A stretch of 64,000 bases of DNA from Boswellia sacra. Lineage: Eukaryota; Streptophyta; Magnoliopsida; Sapindales; Burseraceae. The stretch's first letter is position 1. Each line of letters opens with the position of its first letter. The DNA lies in contig SNVD02002702.1 of assembly GCA_013180625.2 (NCBI GenBank), forward strand, positions 558,001-622,000, given 5' to 3'. Of this stretch, positions 45,130 to 58,800 are shown one piece after another. The translations under genes and the position numbers were made by a program. A model generated the notes under the pieces. It was not told where the DNA came from and made no database searches. It saw only the letters and a program-made list of their open reading frames with translations.

Positions 45130-48100
45130 CTAATTTTCCTGTGACTGATCCATACTAAGATAGATAGATCATAGATGGAATTTAACAAGCTAATTAAATC
45201 AAAATGAATGGTTGTCCCAAGGTCATAGTAATGTAATTGATTCAACTCTCACTTTTTTGATAGAAAACAATTTATTGAATAGAGAAATCCAAAGGGATAT
45301 AAAGCTTTTTTTTTTTTTTAATTCTCTTGTTCTACTTGTAGATACTTAAGCTTTTATGCCATTCAAATGCTTCTCTTTGTACCAGTCAATCATCTGCTCT
45401 ACGTTACTTGGAGATTGCTTTCTCCCACAGCATCATCTTTGGGCTGGCTATGTTTCACCATAACCAATTGATCATTATCAACATATTTTGGATTTTTGTT
45501 TCTTATATTAATTGAATAATGAGTAAAATTACTCTTTATAATTATAAATACCCAATAAACTGCTATACCCAATAAACTGTTGTGGTATTAACATAACACT
45601 TTTCATATCATTTTCACATTATTATTCTATTGTAATGTAACAATTTGTATGTAATAATACACTACTTCAGATAATAGACTTCTTATTTAAACATTATATA
45701 GAGTTATATAAAATAATCTTATATTATATTCAACCTTTATTATTATTTTTTTCTCATTATTGGAAATCATATCTAACAATTTAGTTGATTTGTTAATATT
45801 TTCAACTTATTACTCTTAATTATTAAGTGGTTTATTCAATTCATGGAATTTATTATCCTTATTATCCTATATGGGACAAAAACTTGTAAAAATTGGGTAA
45901 TCTTAATTTGTGATTTAAGGACATATGTTAAACCTTTGAAGATTATATAAATTTTTTAAAAATTTGTGTATTTAATTATTTTTACAATTTTTTAGAGTTT
46001 AACATGTGTCTTTAGGACACACGTTAAGACTAACTGTGAAGATTATATCAACATCCTTTTATTTATTTCATTTAATGGGATTATTAGTGATCCATAAAAT
46101 TAATAATAATTCAATCATTTAGCAGAATAAACTCAATGCCTTTTTTTTTTTTAATTCTTGAGAATGATATAAAACGATTGTTAGATTTGGGCCTCGTTCT
46201 TGGGAAATTACGCTGTAGTCAAGTTACTCAAGTATAATGGGTTAAAACTGGGGAAACAAAGAAGAAAGCTTGAAGGTGCTGGCATTATTGAATATAGATT
46301 TTTGAAGTATAATTATTAACCATTAGATCAATGCGATAAATGATTCAAAAATAACCCAAGATATTAAAATGTTTATCTATGAACCAAAAAAATATTTCAA
46401 TAATGTTTGAAAAGATGAACGTAATGAACTTCAACCATAAGATGCAATTATTTTCATTCCAAATTTTCGATCCTTTAATTAAATTGGTTAAAAAAATATA
46501 ACAATAAATAATGAAAATTTTTAAACAGGTTCAAATTGAGGTATACATATAGAGATCAGGGTTTATGTATGTAGAGTTACAAAGCATTTATAAAAATAAA
46601 TAAAAAATAGATATTACATTAGTGCAGATGGGTTTTTTAAGTAAATTTATTTAAAAGATTACATTATGATTGAAAATAGGATATTGTAAGGGTTTGAGAA
46701 AAAAAAGCATCATTTAATTCTTTAAAGGGAAAAACCTTATGTGAGCTAATGAAGCCTGCTAATAACACTAAAATCATTTTCCCTTTTCGGGTTATCGGTT
46801 TATAATCTTCTATCTTTTTTCCTTTCATAAAAGGTAGTATGATTCATTGGTAAAAATACAACAAATACTGAGTTCAAAGATTGTTGTGAGGCAAAGACTT
46901 GATCTTAAGAGCACTTTTGTTTCAGTTTATCTGCCCATCAAAATAATAAGTTTTTTTTTTTTTGGTTTAGTCACCCTTCAAATTTTTTTTTTGAATGATT
47001 CAATAAATGATTTCATGTGAATCGTGAGAAGCTCAAAAGCGAAACCCGATGGGCTAAAAATGGGTAAAGATATAAGGACAATCGTACAAAAACTACTTTT
47101 TAACTTATATTCTAGCATCACACACGGTTTGAAGAGGTTAATACTAATTGAATAATTTGAGAGCTCTTGCTCCCTCAATATGTGTTTTAGGGTGAAATAT
47201 GTTACACGAAACATAAAGCAAATCTACAAAGATGAAGGATGGTTATGTGAAACCAATGAAAGTGCTGTGGATGGAAACGCTAATCATCCATTGAAGTAAC
47301 ATATAAGCCCTCTTATCCATAGATTGTGCTACCACTTTGTCTTTGTAGAGTCGTTTTTATCGAGTAAATAATTTTGTGTTTTTTATAAATAGTGTTTGCC
47401 AAAGATATCCAAAGAGCATAAATAGCTTTAAAATCTAATACGCAAAAGCCCTGAGAGAGAAATGAATGATCAAATGACAATCTCTTTAACGATCGGAGTT
47501 GTCAATTTCAGAGGACTTGCATGCATAGTTTCCGTTTTATCGTCGAATCCGCAACAACATTGGCCTGCATCAATCCATCAATAATTAACATATTTTGCAT
47601 CGTTTTTTCCTCAATTTCAAAGATCTGATTCGATCGCGATATTGCAGCACCACTACTTGTACAAAACACACCCCAACAAATCACATTTTCCAAATCTGAC
47701 AATTGCGTTAAGAGTGTCATCACTATAACTAAGTTGTACTGTTGTAGACAACACAAGTGTATAACAAGGACAATAAGTCCAGACCAAAATGATTAATTCG
47801 AGATCAAATCAAGGACCACCCTAGATATGCATCCACTTATTGAAAATAAACTTAGAGTGGTCCAAATTTTATCGTTGTATTAAAGAAAAAATTACGTAGA
47901 TAACGTTATTATCCGCATTATTTAAATAGTAACATAAGTATTCTTAGTTTAGACAACTTATTAAAGACATAATAATACTCATAAACATCGTAAGGGCTCA
48001 TAGACATCTCAATACAAGAAATTTACATAATGCACTTACAAGTTACAACATTAATTGTTTTCAATATCATGGGGGTGTCTTGAGTTTTTTTTTTTTTTTT

Positions 48101-49080
48101 TTTTTTGGTATTGAAATCACTGTAGGGGCATTGATAAGGGTGGGGTGGGCCGTGGGGTGAGTGACGCATGGAATTGGATCGGATTGTAATGGCATGCCCA
48201 CATAGGTGGTCCAACAGCTACTCTTTTCTGGGTCAGAAATATCAGACATGGGTCAGAAACGTACCACCACACAGTACACAAAAACACACACACTAATGTG
48301 GTCCAATTCGCTGCAAAAAAATTATAGGCACTTTCTTTGGGTATTACTAAGTCCAGCATCCAGCCCAATAGGTACAAATAATCTGTCACCAGAGATTTTC
48401 ATCAGAAACTCAGATCCCAAGAGCTCAATAAAGTTGTGTTATGAGCTGCTACAGTGGTCCTCAAAAGCACCATAAATGGAGTTCTGTTCTATATGTGAAT
48501 TGTAACTATTGTTTCTTCTCTACCTCCAAGTCTTTTTCTTCTCAAAATTTGGTACAAGAATTTGAAATACTAAATCAAATTACTAGAGTTAAAGAAAAGT
48601 ACTGGTTTATGCCCAAATTTTTGGTGTGTTGGTCGCATCATTCCATGCACTTGAATTTTAGGCATTTGGGCCATTCTAATTGGGAAGCATGGAGAGAAAT
48701 AGTTTAAGACCCAGTATCATATAAGTTGGACTATCCAAGTTCAGGTTTATAGAGTACGGACATAAAAGGTAAAACCCTCCATTGTATCTTAACAAATAAA
48801 GTACATTACATAATCTGTTTTAAGTGAAAAAATTTACTCATTTAAGAATCTTAATATCAAAATATTTTTGCAATTTTTTTTAGGGCATTGGTACGTTTAC
48901 CTGTAAAACTTGAATAACACAACTGCATAATGATGGTCATTATCAAGAAAGAGAGTTAAAAGAAAAAGGAGAGGAAGAAAAGTGCAAAGAAAGGCCATGC
49001 TTGAAGACAAAGTGGGTAGTGGACACCCATTGCTAATTAACCCTATGCAGAGAAATGGAGCCATCAAAGACCCACCCACT
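45130..49080. other. Gene desert 1
   Basis: AT-rich sequence after the ATXR6 3' end. Minus-strand frames at 46978-47214, 47508-47756 and 48117-48389 have no recognisable motif. A long poly-T run is at 48086-48108, next to a slightly GC-richer patch (48120-48300). No gene is supported. Confidence 0.45.
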
Positions 49081-49246
49081 AGCTTGTTTGGTGAAAACTG
49101 TCCGCGCCACTACAATTCCTGTTACACTCAGTTTTCAAGATGCATATTACACATGTAGCCGTGGTACTATGGATGATTGACTCCTGTCATCCCTCACCAT
49201 AAACATCAATAGTGACGTTGCTTAGTGGCGGATTACCAAACAAGCT
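49081..49246. mobile_element. 166-bp inverted-repeat element (MITE candidate)
   Basis: AGCTTGTTTGGT at 49081-49092 is the exact reverse complement of 49235-49246, and a weaker CCGC..CACT similarity extends inward. The interior is less AT-rich than the flanks. No target duplication is evident, so the call rests on the inverted ends alone. Confidence 0.5.
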
Positions 49247-52200
49247 TTTATGATAAGAAAACAACTTGGTTTTCATCACATATTGAGTTTAGTAACATTA
49301 ATTATACATATATTCTTACATAATATATTTAGTCGACTAGTAATATAACATCAAACATTTATTCTTCTACGTTTTGGATACCATAAAGAAAAAATTCAAA
49401 AAAATGTCCGAAATTTAAGTGTAGGTTATAAAAATAACAATGTTCCTAAAAATTTGCTTGTCATAACTCTCTCTCAAGTATCGAACACTATCGCTAACAC
49501 CATTAGACACTGTCTAAAACACTCATCGAACACTGTTGAACAAGGTCATAGCTTACAAAATCGTTAGGATATGATTATTTATTAAAAAAAACCCTTAATT
49601 TGGGACATTTTTTCAATTTTTGTATCATAAATCTACCATCTAATGCGTTACCAATCTATATTTAATTTTATAAATCAATATCTTTTGTATTGTGTAGATA
49701 TCCTTCCTGTTATTGGTATGTGACGACATAACAAATCGATATCAATCGTCATCCCCGTGGGATGCCTCAACATAATAAACACATGCCTTATTTGTTTCTC
49801 TCGCTCTCTTTTGCTTTGTTATTTTAATTCTGGAAAGCTAAGGCTAGTTGGTTCTAATTTTAGAGAATGATTTTTGATTCTAAAGTTTCAAACGTGTTTG
49901 CTAATGATTTTCACAACGTATTTTTGGAAAAATGCAAATTGAAAAATTCTTTTCTAATAAATTTTATAAAAGATTAATGATAATATTTGTTTGGTTATTT
50001 TCATTATTTTCAGGCTCACCATTTTTAAAAAGTAAAAATTTATGTGATTGTAAATACGAATCATCTTCAAAATGTTTGTATAGAAAGCATTTTTATTGTT
50101 CTCATGTTCATAATATAAAAAATGATATGAAACGCATCCCCAAATTTTGAGAACACAAAACGGATCCCATTTCTTATTTTTGTATTTCGAATTTATTTTA
50201 TCAAAATAACTTCCGAAAACAATATATATGCAAGCGGTCCCTAAAGGGTTCTGGTTCTGGCTGTTCCATTAATCTTGAGTGTTGATAAATATCTAGAAAA
50301 GGAACACTTCAATCAAGGTGGATACTAATAGATCTTTTGTTGCATATTTCGTGGCAAAAGCTAATTAACTTGATATCTCATATGCATGCGTCAACTTCAT
50401 CAAAGGATTCTGGACATTTTCATGAGAGATTCAATTAATGTATCCATGTATGTGAATGTGGAAAGAGAGATTTCTAATCTCCGTATATTAGAACTCCACT
50501 CAAGTCAAGCTGGGTTCAACTCCTTTTCTTCTGGCTTTGCATGTGACCGACTCGCTAGCCTTCACACGGAACTCTTGCATCACAATCAACCAAATTCGGA
50601 TAATTTGTATTGCGTTCTGTTTTTCTTATTATATATTATAAGTTGTACACAAGAAACCTTCGAGAGAAAGGATAAAATGTCTTTTATACACAGTTATATT
50701 ATATTATAGGATCTATGGATCTATCTGATAATATTTCATTTTACATACATAGCGATAATATTCTATTGGATTCTATTGGATAGAATTACGGATAATATGG
50801 TATGCGTTTGATCACATATTAAATAGTTAATGGGGAATCTTCGAGTGTATAAAAAGGTTGGTCTCTTCACCTATTAGATTAGTCTTTTCATTTCGACACT
50901 CGAGTTTTTAAAATATATTTAATAAAAAAATTGTTATATCAAACTCATTTTTTATAATAATATTTACATGTATTGTTTTATCTCCTGACCTTAAATCAAT
51001 TCAATTCTATATATAAATTTAATTCAATCAATCAAAATTAACAAACCTAATCAAATTCGATAGATTTGGATGATATTGATTTGTTTCAACCAATCGGATA
51101 AAATTTTTTGAGAAATAGTATTAATAGACAAATAATATATAAACCACATATTATGAATACAATTTTTTTCTCTTTGAAACATAAGCTTCAGGCTCTTAAA
51201 ATGTGGTTGATTTTTCGTCTTCGTGGCATGAATTTGAGAACTTAGAATTTTATCTTTACAATCTTATCTTCTATTCTGACCAAAATAATAAATAAAAGTT
51301 CGAAAGTTTTTTCTCCTTAACTTGCAGATATTTTGTGACAAAAAATTTAATGAAAGGTATAAAGAATGGGAAGCATATCACATCATTTCTGGGATCGTAA
51401 TTTCGTCCTGCCGCAAAAAGTTACTGTAACATTAATTATATGAGTCACAATCATTTATCCGTCATATTTCTAAGAAATTTAAAAACAATTTTTTTAAATT
51501 AAGATATAATTTAAATATGAGATAATAATTTTTTGGCGAAAAATTTAAAAAAAGTCGGGAAGACCATTTTGAGTTTTATTAAAATTTTAATTTGTTGTTA
51601 TTCTTTAACTAAACTTATTTTTTTATTAATTAAACAAGTTCAATGTCAAAAATACTAAATTTATCCTCAATTATCCAAATACGAAATTGTATATTGTCAT
51701 ATCCATCTATTATTCGACATGCATCTTGTGTCATTTAACAATTAGAACATTTGTTAGATGTTTATTTAACTATCTAGTAAGACCCGGCAAACATTTAAAA
51801 ATGTGTCAAGCTATGGAGTTAGATTGTTCAACAACTCAACATTTTGTTTGACAACTTGAAAAATGAGGTAGTTCATCAAAAGATACAGGGCTATTAAAAC
51901 TCAAAACTACTTGGTTTTTTTATATATTTTTATTATTTTTAAATTTTGTATAAATGAAACTTTAGATGTGATATATAGATTTATTTTTAAAGGAGATGAT
52001 ATTAAGAAATTTAAATCTTAACCTTTATTTGTCATGGTTCTTATATGCATGATAAAACTCGAGTTAATGCTTATTAAGTTGACATCAATTATAGTTCAAT
52101 GATAATTAATTGATAAATTTTATAATGTAATTCACAAATCAAAACAAGTTAATTATTAAAAAAAAATAAATGGATGGGAATCAAAATCAAGATGGAATCA

Positions 52201-54484
52201 AATATAATATATACTTTCAACATCCTTCTATTATTACTTACCAAAGTATAAATTAATTAATTTATTGTGCCCAAATTAATTATTTAATAACCCTCATTCA
52301 TATATAAAAGTAGAATAATTTGAAACCTTCTGATATATTTAAATATATTCCACTCTATATAAACAAGAGTTGAAAATTGTAAATAGAAGAGCACATATAT
52401 ACCTAATTTAATAATTTCAAACCATACAATGAACCCAATCAAGTCATATAATTTATAGTATCGTTCATCTTAATTAAATAGTTATCTACCAGTCGTCGGC
52501 CAGAACCAATTGATTTATAAAATTAAATAGAAGTAATTGAAAATCTACATTAATTAATAAATATATATAGAACATTGTCTCATCATTTATAATTTTTTGT
52601 ATAGTTTAAAACTATCTAATCATGTCGGCCGCTATATAAATAGTTAATAGAGTAACTTAAGGAGAGCCATTCATGGAGTCAATGAAGGCTACGTGAACTT
52701 AGTTGTTTTGTTATGCAAAATCTTTGAAATTGATTGAAGGGATAGAGTTTTTAATTAAATTAATCCCATGGTTTTGTGGGATTAAAAAAATATACCATTC
52801 TCTAGAATCTCCTCTGAAGGCCTGAGTCAAAATAAAGATAAACACTATTTATAATAACACAAGTTTTTAGGGCAAATTAATTGTTGCTTAATATGGTATT
52901 AAAGTTGAAAAACTGCTATTTAAATAGTTTTGAATCAAATAGCCAATAAAAGATCATAGAGGTAATGAATATCCTTTGCTATTTTTTGTGATTTTAATTT
53001 TCAAGAGAATAGTAAGATTCTCATATTGCCATTAAAGTGATTTTTGACCAAGTAGATATTCAATATTACCAGATTATAAAATAATTATAAGATCCTCAAC
53101 CTGATATTGTTAATAAAATCATTTCTTGTAAAAATTTATTCATTTTTTTGCGAAAATTTGTCTGTTATACAAAGACAATCTTTAATAATTTTTTAAATAA
53201 AAAATAACTATACGTTCAATATGACATAAAGTTATCGTGTGACCACTATATCGTTTATATATTACTATCGCTCCTTCGTTTAATTTTAACTTTTATTCAT
53301 TTAATAATATTGTGTAACATCTTATTATATAAATAGATTGTGTGTATAATATTAATCTATCTATTAAATCAGACTCTCCACACCAGTACCTATGTTAATT
53401 AAATAAGATAGATTTCCATTGATTAGAGTAATTAAAAAGATTAACATTGCCAAAACAAGGAATTGCGAGGACGAAGCTAGTACTTAGAAAATATGTAACT
53501 CATGAAAAAACGTAAAGAATTAAAAGGGAAACTGTGCAACAAGTCAACTATACTATTGGGAGAATCTGGTGCTGTTTCGCAACAAGAAGAATATAAACAA
53601 CCATGAAATACTATGAATTGAAGACATTATTAAGGCTAGAATCTTGGGTGGTCGTGTGTGCTATTGCAGAGAATGATTTGTTGCTTAACAAGCAGGCAAA
53701 CCCCATCAATAAATTTTATATATCCACTGCCAAGTTATGTCTTTTTAGGATTTACAACTCATATGCTCATCATTATTTTATATAGATATATATGTGTGTA
53801 TCTGGCACAGCAAGTTCTTGATGTTAAATTATTTTATTAATAATCATTAACATATCATATACATGAATTATATCGTTGGGAAATTATTAAAATAATATAT
53901 AGAGATCTAATATGAGTTGAATTTCAAAATGATATTTTTTTCTAGTTTGAAATTAATTTTAAAAAATTTTAAAATAGGCTTATTACCAATAAGAATAAAG
54001 TAATACTATATTTACAATCAATTTTTTTATACAAACTGAGTTGACAAAATATCATTCAATAGATGAAAAATGAAAATAAGTACTTAAGGAGATCAAATGT
54101 AGTTATCTATTCAACAGTATAAGTTGTTTGTAAATGAGTTGTAGGTGATATTATTAATAAGGATATATAAAAAGTTTTTACATTTCAAAATTATTATAGA
54201 ACAAATTGTCATTAGTATAAATGTCGATTCACTAAAATTAAATGGTCTAAAAGATTTTACAATTTCTTTTAAACGATTTATAATCTATATAAATTATCAC
54301 AAGATCATACATCACCCGTTAGTTTTTTTTATGCATATTTAAGTTTTATGTAATAATTTCACAAACCTAAAAATAATTTCAATTGATTATAATTTCTAAG
54401 CATAACATCTGATTTTATATATACAAGTTGCTCAGTTTTATGAATTCAGAGAACCGAAAACCCACATGCATATTGAAAAAATAT
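49247..54484. other. Gene desert 2
   Basis: AT-rich spacer. The 107-residue frame at 50386-50709 and the 60-residue frames near 53603-53840 show no domain, signal or splice context. No gene is supported. Confidence 0.45.
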
Positions 54485-54547
54485 ATATAATATATATTGA
54501 TGGGTGTGTATTCTATTAGCTTCTTAACCCTAATTTTGTGTGCTGGC

Positions 54548-54784
54548 TCACCAACTTTTGCTCAGCTTGTCGAAGAAACCAAGGCCAATAAATAACAAGA
54601 AGCACTTCTTTGCCAGCCACACGGCTTGTAAGCTCTCTTCATGTGCATCAAAAGCGGCAACCCAATGAGCCAAAATTGTAGATAAACTAATAATGCCCAT
54701 TACATTAATTATTCTCTTTGCACGTTTACTTGTAATAATTGTGCTATAGTTTCTTATGTACAAACAACTCTCTCCTTGCTTCAT
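54548..54784 (-). CDS. Possible small ORF, unrecognised
   Basis: A 78-residue minus-strand frame starting MKQGESCLYIRNYSTIITSK. It has a hydrophobic run (INVMGIISLSTILAHWVAAF) that could be a membrane segment and a second one (CFLLFIGLGFF) near the end. A TATATATTTATG sequence lies about 70 bases upstream on the same strand. An earlier out-of-frame ATG precedes the start. Composition is more protein-like than the surrounding frames, but no family is recognised and chance is quite possible. Confidence 0.15.
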   Translation of the reverse strand: MKQGESCLYIRNYSTIITSKRAKRIINVMGIISLSTILAHWVAAFDAHEESLQAVWLAKKCFLLFIGLGFFDKLSKSW

Positions 54785-55736
54785 ATGAAGGCAAGTTTGC
54801 TCATGCCTGACGCTCTCTAAAATTCAAGTACACGTACGTGTTCATGCATAAATATATATAAAGAATCCTCAAATTTTAGATGTCGGCAGAGAGCCATTCA
54901 TCAACTCTAATAATTAAACCTAGAAAAGGAGGAGTCCATGATCTATAGTTTTTTTATTTTATAGAGTGACAAAGTTTGTGTTTAAGGGCTGTTCATGACA
55001 TCAATAAAGTTGATATGAACCTCCACACAACAACGTTTTGAAAGGCATATATCAACAATTGCACTGGCAATACAAATGACATCTGTTAGATCGATACACA
55101 CACCTATATGTTAATTTATATGAAAAAGTTAAAGATAAGGCTGATGAGTAAGGCCAAAGGCCAGTAAGGATAACATATATGTATGAACATGTCAAGCTAT
55201 TATTTGTAAATAGTTATATATGACAATTATTGTTTGTTTACTTCATATATATGGGAAGTGCATGAATGTTAAAATTTTTGATAGAGAAGTTACATTCATA
55301 CGTTATATTGATATACACATCTTTTGGATATTTCTATTTTTGCAGAATTTGGATATAAATCTATGAGCAAGCTAGATTTGTTAATTAACAAATTTTTTGT
55401 TAGAATTCTTTGTGTAGAGATCAAGTTTCACATATATGCTTGTCAAATTTAATAAATATATGTTTGTTTTGTACTCCTTTTTTTTAAATCAATCTTTTAC
55501 AAGAGATTGAGTCTTTACACATAAAATTCATGTCTTATTTATTGGAATGTATTAAATTTTTGTCTTCTGACACATAATTTATATCAAGAATTTCAAACCC
55601 GAATTATTTGAAATATAAATCTAAAAATGATACCTTAAAATATAAGAAATTTACTAATCAATTTATGCCCACATAAGAACGGGTAGTTTTCCAGTGTTCC
55701 GGATTTTTTTTTTTTTTGGTTCTTGCGTAAAAGTTG
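54785..55736. other. Intergenic, no gene seen
   Basis: AT-rich sequence without recognisable features. Confidence 0.4.
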
Positions 55737-55865
55737 GAAATTTCACGTAAAAATGATGAAAATTAATAGAAAAATGGGGGGTTTTTCACAAAAAAAAAAA
55801 AAAGGAAATCCCATGATTTATCGTTTTTATGTTCATTAATTTTCCCTGTTTTTATGTGAAATTTC
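55737..55865. repeat. Imperfect hairpin with arms of about 43 bases
   Basis: The left arm (55737-55779) and right arm (55822-55865) are imperfect reverse complements; the outer part GAAATTTCAC pairs almost fully with GTGAAATTTC. The loop is about 42 bases and A-rich. It resembles a short foldback element; an RNA hairpin is possible if it is transcribed. Confidence 0.6.
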
Positions 55866-58800
55866 TCACTTATATGACAAAAAAAAAGGTGCATGGAAGG
55901 ATTGTAGCTAAAACCCACAAGAACGCAAAAAGCAACTATTTATGTTCATTAAAATCGGAGCATATAGTGAAGATGCATGCATCAAACTCATTACCGTAAA
56001 ACATTTGCACTAGTAATTGAATTAGTTGGTAAACCTCCTAGCTAGCTAGCTAGAAAAGAAAACTTTTATGCACTATTAACCAAAAGTAACTTTAAATATT
56101 TAATTCTACAATGTTTTCACTATCGCAAGCACAAGCACAAAAGTTTGAAAAAGAAAAATAAAGTAAACTCCAATTAGGTTCAAATGGCCTATAATTAGTG
56201 TTTTCTTGTCTTACCAATGGGGTGATTAAATGTAGCTTAACTCCGCATAATAATTATGTCTTTTATGACTTTATTCTAGTTTATTCTAATTACATGATTA
56301 ATGTCGGACCTCTTTAATAAAACATCTTTTTACATCAAGACCAATGTCCAAACACTTTTAACCTTATTATAATTAAGGGTCAATTTCTAACCTCCTCTAA
56401 AGTTTCAAAAAAAATACAATTACACGCCTTTCAATAAAATTTTCTATGGTTAATAATCTAAACAATCACATAAATAAAATTTCACTAATACCCTTTAATT
56501 TTAACTAAATTATGCTCTCTCTGTCTTTTTTTTTTCTCCAATTTGATAAGAGGCTCTAGTAAAATATTAAATTCAAGAAGGGGAAATTTGTCAATATATT
56601 TTAGATTTGAATCTTTGAGAGGTGAGAACTGTATTTTTTTTTTTTTTTGGGATCTATGGGATGCGATTGTATTTTACCTCGATTATAATAATGGCGTTTG
56701 GTAATTTGATTTGCAAGAGTTATAAAAAAGAAAAAGGTAATGATTGAGCATAATCACCAAACGAACTCAATTAAATTGCTAGATCATTCGGAAACAATGC
56801 CAACTTTTGCTTTTTGACATTTTGGCATTTCTGTGTGGCTCTAATGGAGACACCATTACATCAAGCTAGTGATGAACTTGACATGATTATATTGTCATTT
56901 TTTTAATTATTTTCTCTAATGAAAAAGTTATAATGGTTATAATGAAAATTTTCAATATTTATAATCTTAAATGCGACAAGGGTATAAATGGATTCACAGA
57001 ATTACTAACCCACTTAATATAGGATTATGCGGTTATGCTACAATACAATAAATCCGTTGAATTTTTCTGAAACAAAGTTTGGAAGACATTTGTAAGGTTA
57101 GGGAATTCCATAAAATGGAAGAAAAAAAAAACTCATAATTCTTAAAATTTATATTCATTTTTCTGAACTTTATACAAAAAAAAAATCCTAAACTTTATAC
57201 ATCAAAAAAATACCGCGTGTATAGCATACACAGATGGATTTAGTTTTCTCTCTTGATGTGAATGCTAATCCTCGGTGAATTTTAGATAAAATTGCCTTAT
57301 ATTTATATAATCTAATATGATATATTAGATCGAGATAATAAATAACGTGATATGATAATCACTTAATATTCATATTAAGTTATAAAAATATTTAATGAGA
57401 GGGTTATTTATAACTACAAACATGTCTAAATAATATTAACAAAACGTTTCATAAATGTGATTTACAATATATTATATCAAATTTAATGATTATAAATGCA
57501 AAATTTGCAATATGCTACAAAGTTTATATGATCTTTTTTGGTTTCGCTATCAAATTAATAAAGTGATTTGACATTGGCTTTTGGTTCAATAATAACAAGA
57601 AGAGTTGTGCCATTATTCTGAGATGGAATATATAATCAGCACTAAAAAAAGAGTCTAAATCTTAAAACAATCTTTATCATTTCTCCTTTCAAACTATTAT
57701 TGTCACTAATATACTCTTGTTATGCTAATAATGTCATCTAACAACAAACAACATCCACAAACCACCCCACAATTATCAACTAGACAGCAATATTGTACTA
57801 TTACAAATCAAGTTTATTGGATTATTATATCATAGAAATTGGATCAATTATTAGTAATAACATCTCATAATATGCTTTAAGATGGGCTAGGTCCAATTAA
57901 TTATTTGAAGGGTGAAGACATATATATATGAAATGATTGAAAATTACATGAAAATTTTTGGGCATTGTGCACAACCCCATGCTCCATTATGTTTGACTTG
58001 TCAGCTGAGGGGTATTTTTGAAATTTTAGGAAATATATAGGGGTGTTTTTGTGAATATAAAAACACCCATGCGCTGCCCTGTTGAGGGCAAAAATTGATG
58101 TGGGAAATTGGAGAGTGACCATTTTTGTGACATTGATTGATTAAATCATTCTTCAATACCGCAACATTGAAAGAGAAAGAAAACAACGTAAGAGTCATAG
58201 TAGACCAATAGCTTAATTGACTTGAGTGTGTTGTTTGATCACCTTCATGTGTAGCTTTCCATTTGATTAACTTACTCTCTTAGTGGGGTGAGGCCTAAAT
58301 CCAAGTGACACTAGCTTCATGATTGAAATAACATTTTTAATAATGCCAATTTTATAATATGATATACCAAAATTTTTTAATTTTACAATGTATAAAAAGT
58401 TCCATGTATTATTGAAAGACTTCTTTTAGTATTAAAATAATTTTATCTTAGAATGTTATAAATGTCACATTTGTAATGATTTGTATGAAATGTTAAAATT
58501 GTAACATTAGCATATGAAATTTAATAGAATATCGTAAATTTAAGATGTGATGGTACTAGTCACTAGCTCGCATTATAATGCGACTCTATTCGTATTAGAT
58601 AATTTTTTTTTCCCAATTATTATAGACAAGACACGATGATTTGATAATTGATTAATTGACATTTGTTTGCTAGTCACAAGTCCCGCTTCACAATATTCCA
58701 TGAGTTGCTATTTTGACAGTATTTTTCCTTTTTTTAAAAAAAGTTTAGATCTATTTTGAGATTAATAATAATATGGAATTGATATGGTTATCTATTAATT

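Noticed and set aside
48117..48389. 90-codon minus-strand frame with hydrophobic stretches
   Set aside because: No recognisable family, no promoter or splice evidence, and two other frames of similar length overlap it.
50386..50709. 107-codon plus-strand frame
   Set aside because: No domain or conservation signal is visible and it lies in AT-rich desert; chance is the simpler explanation.
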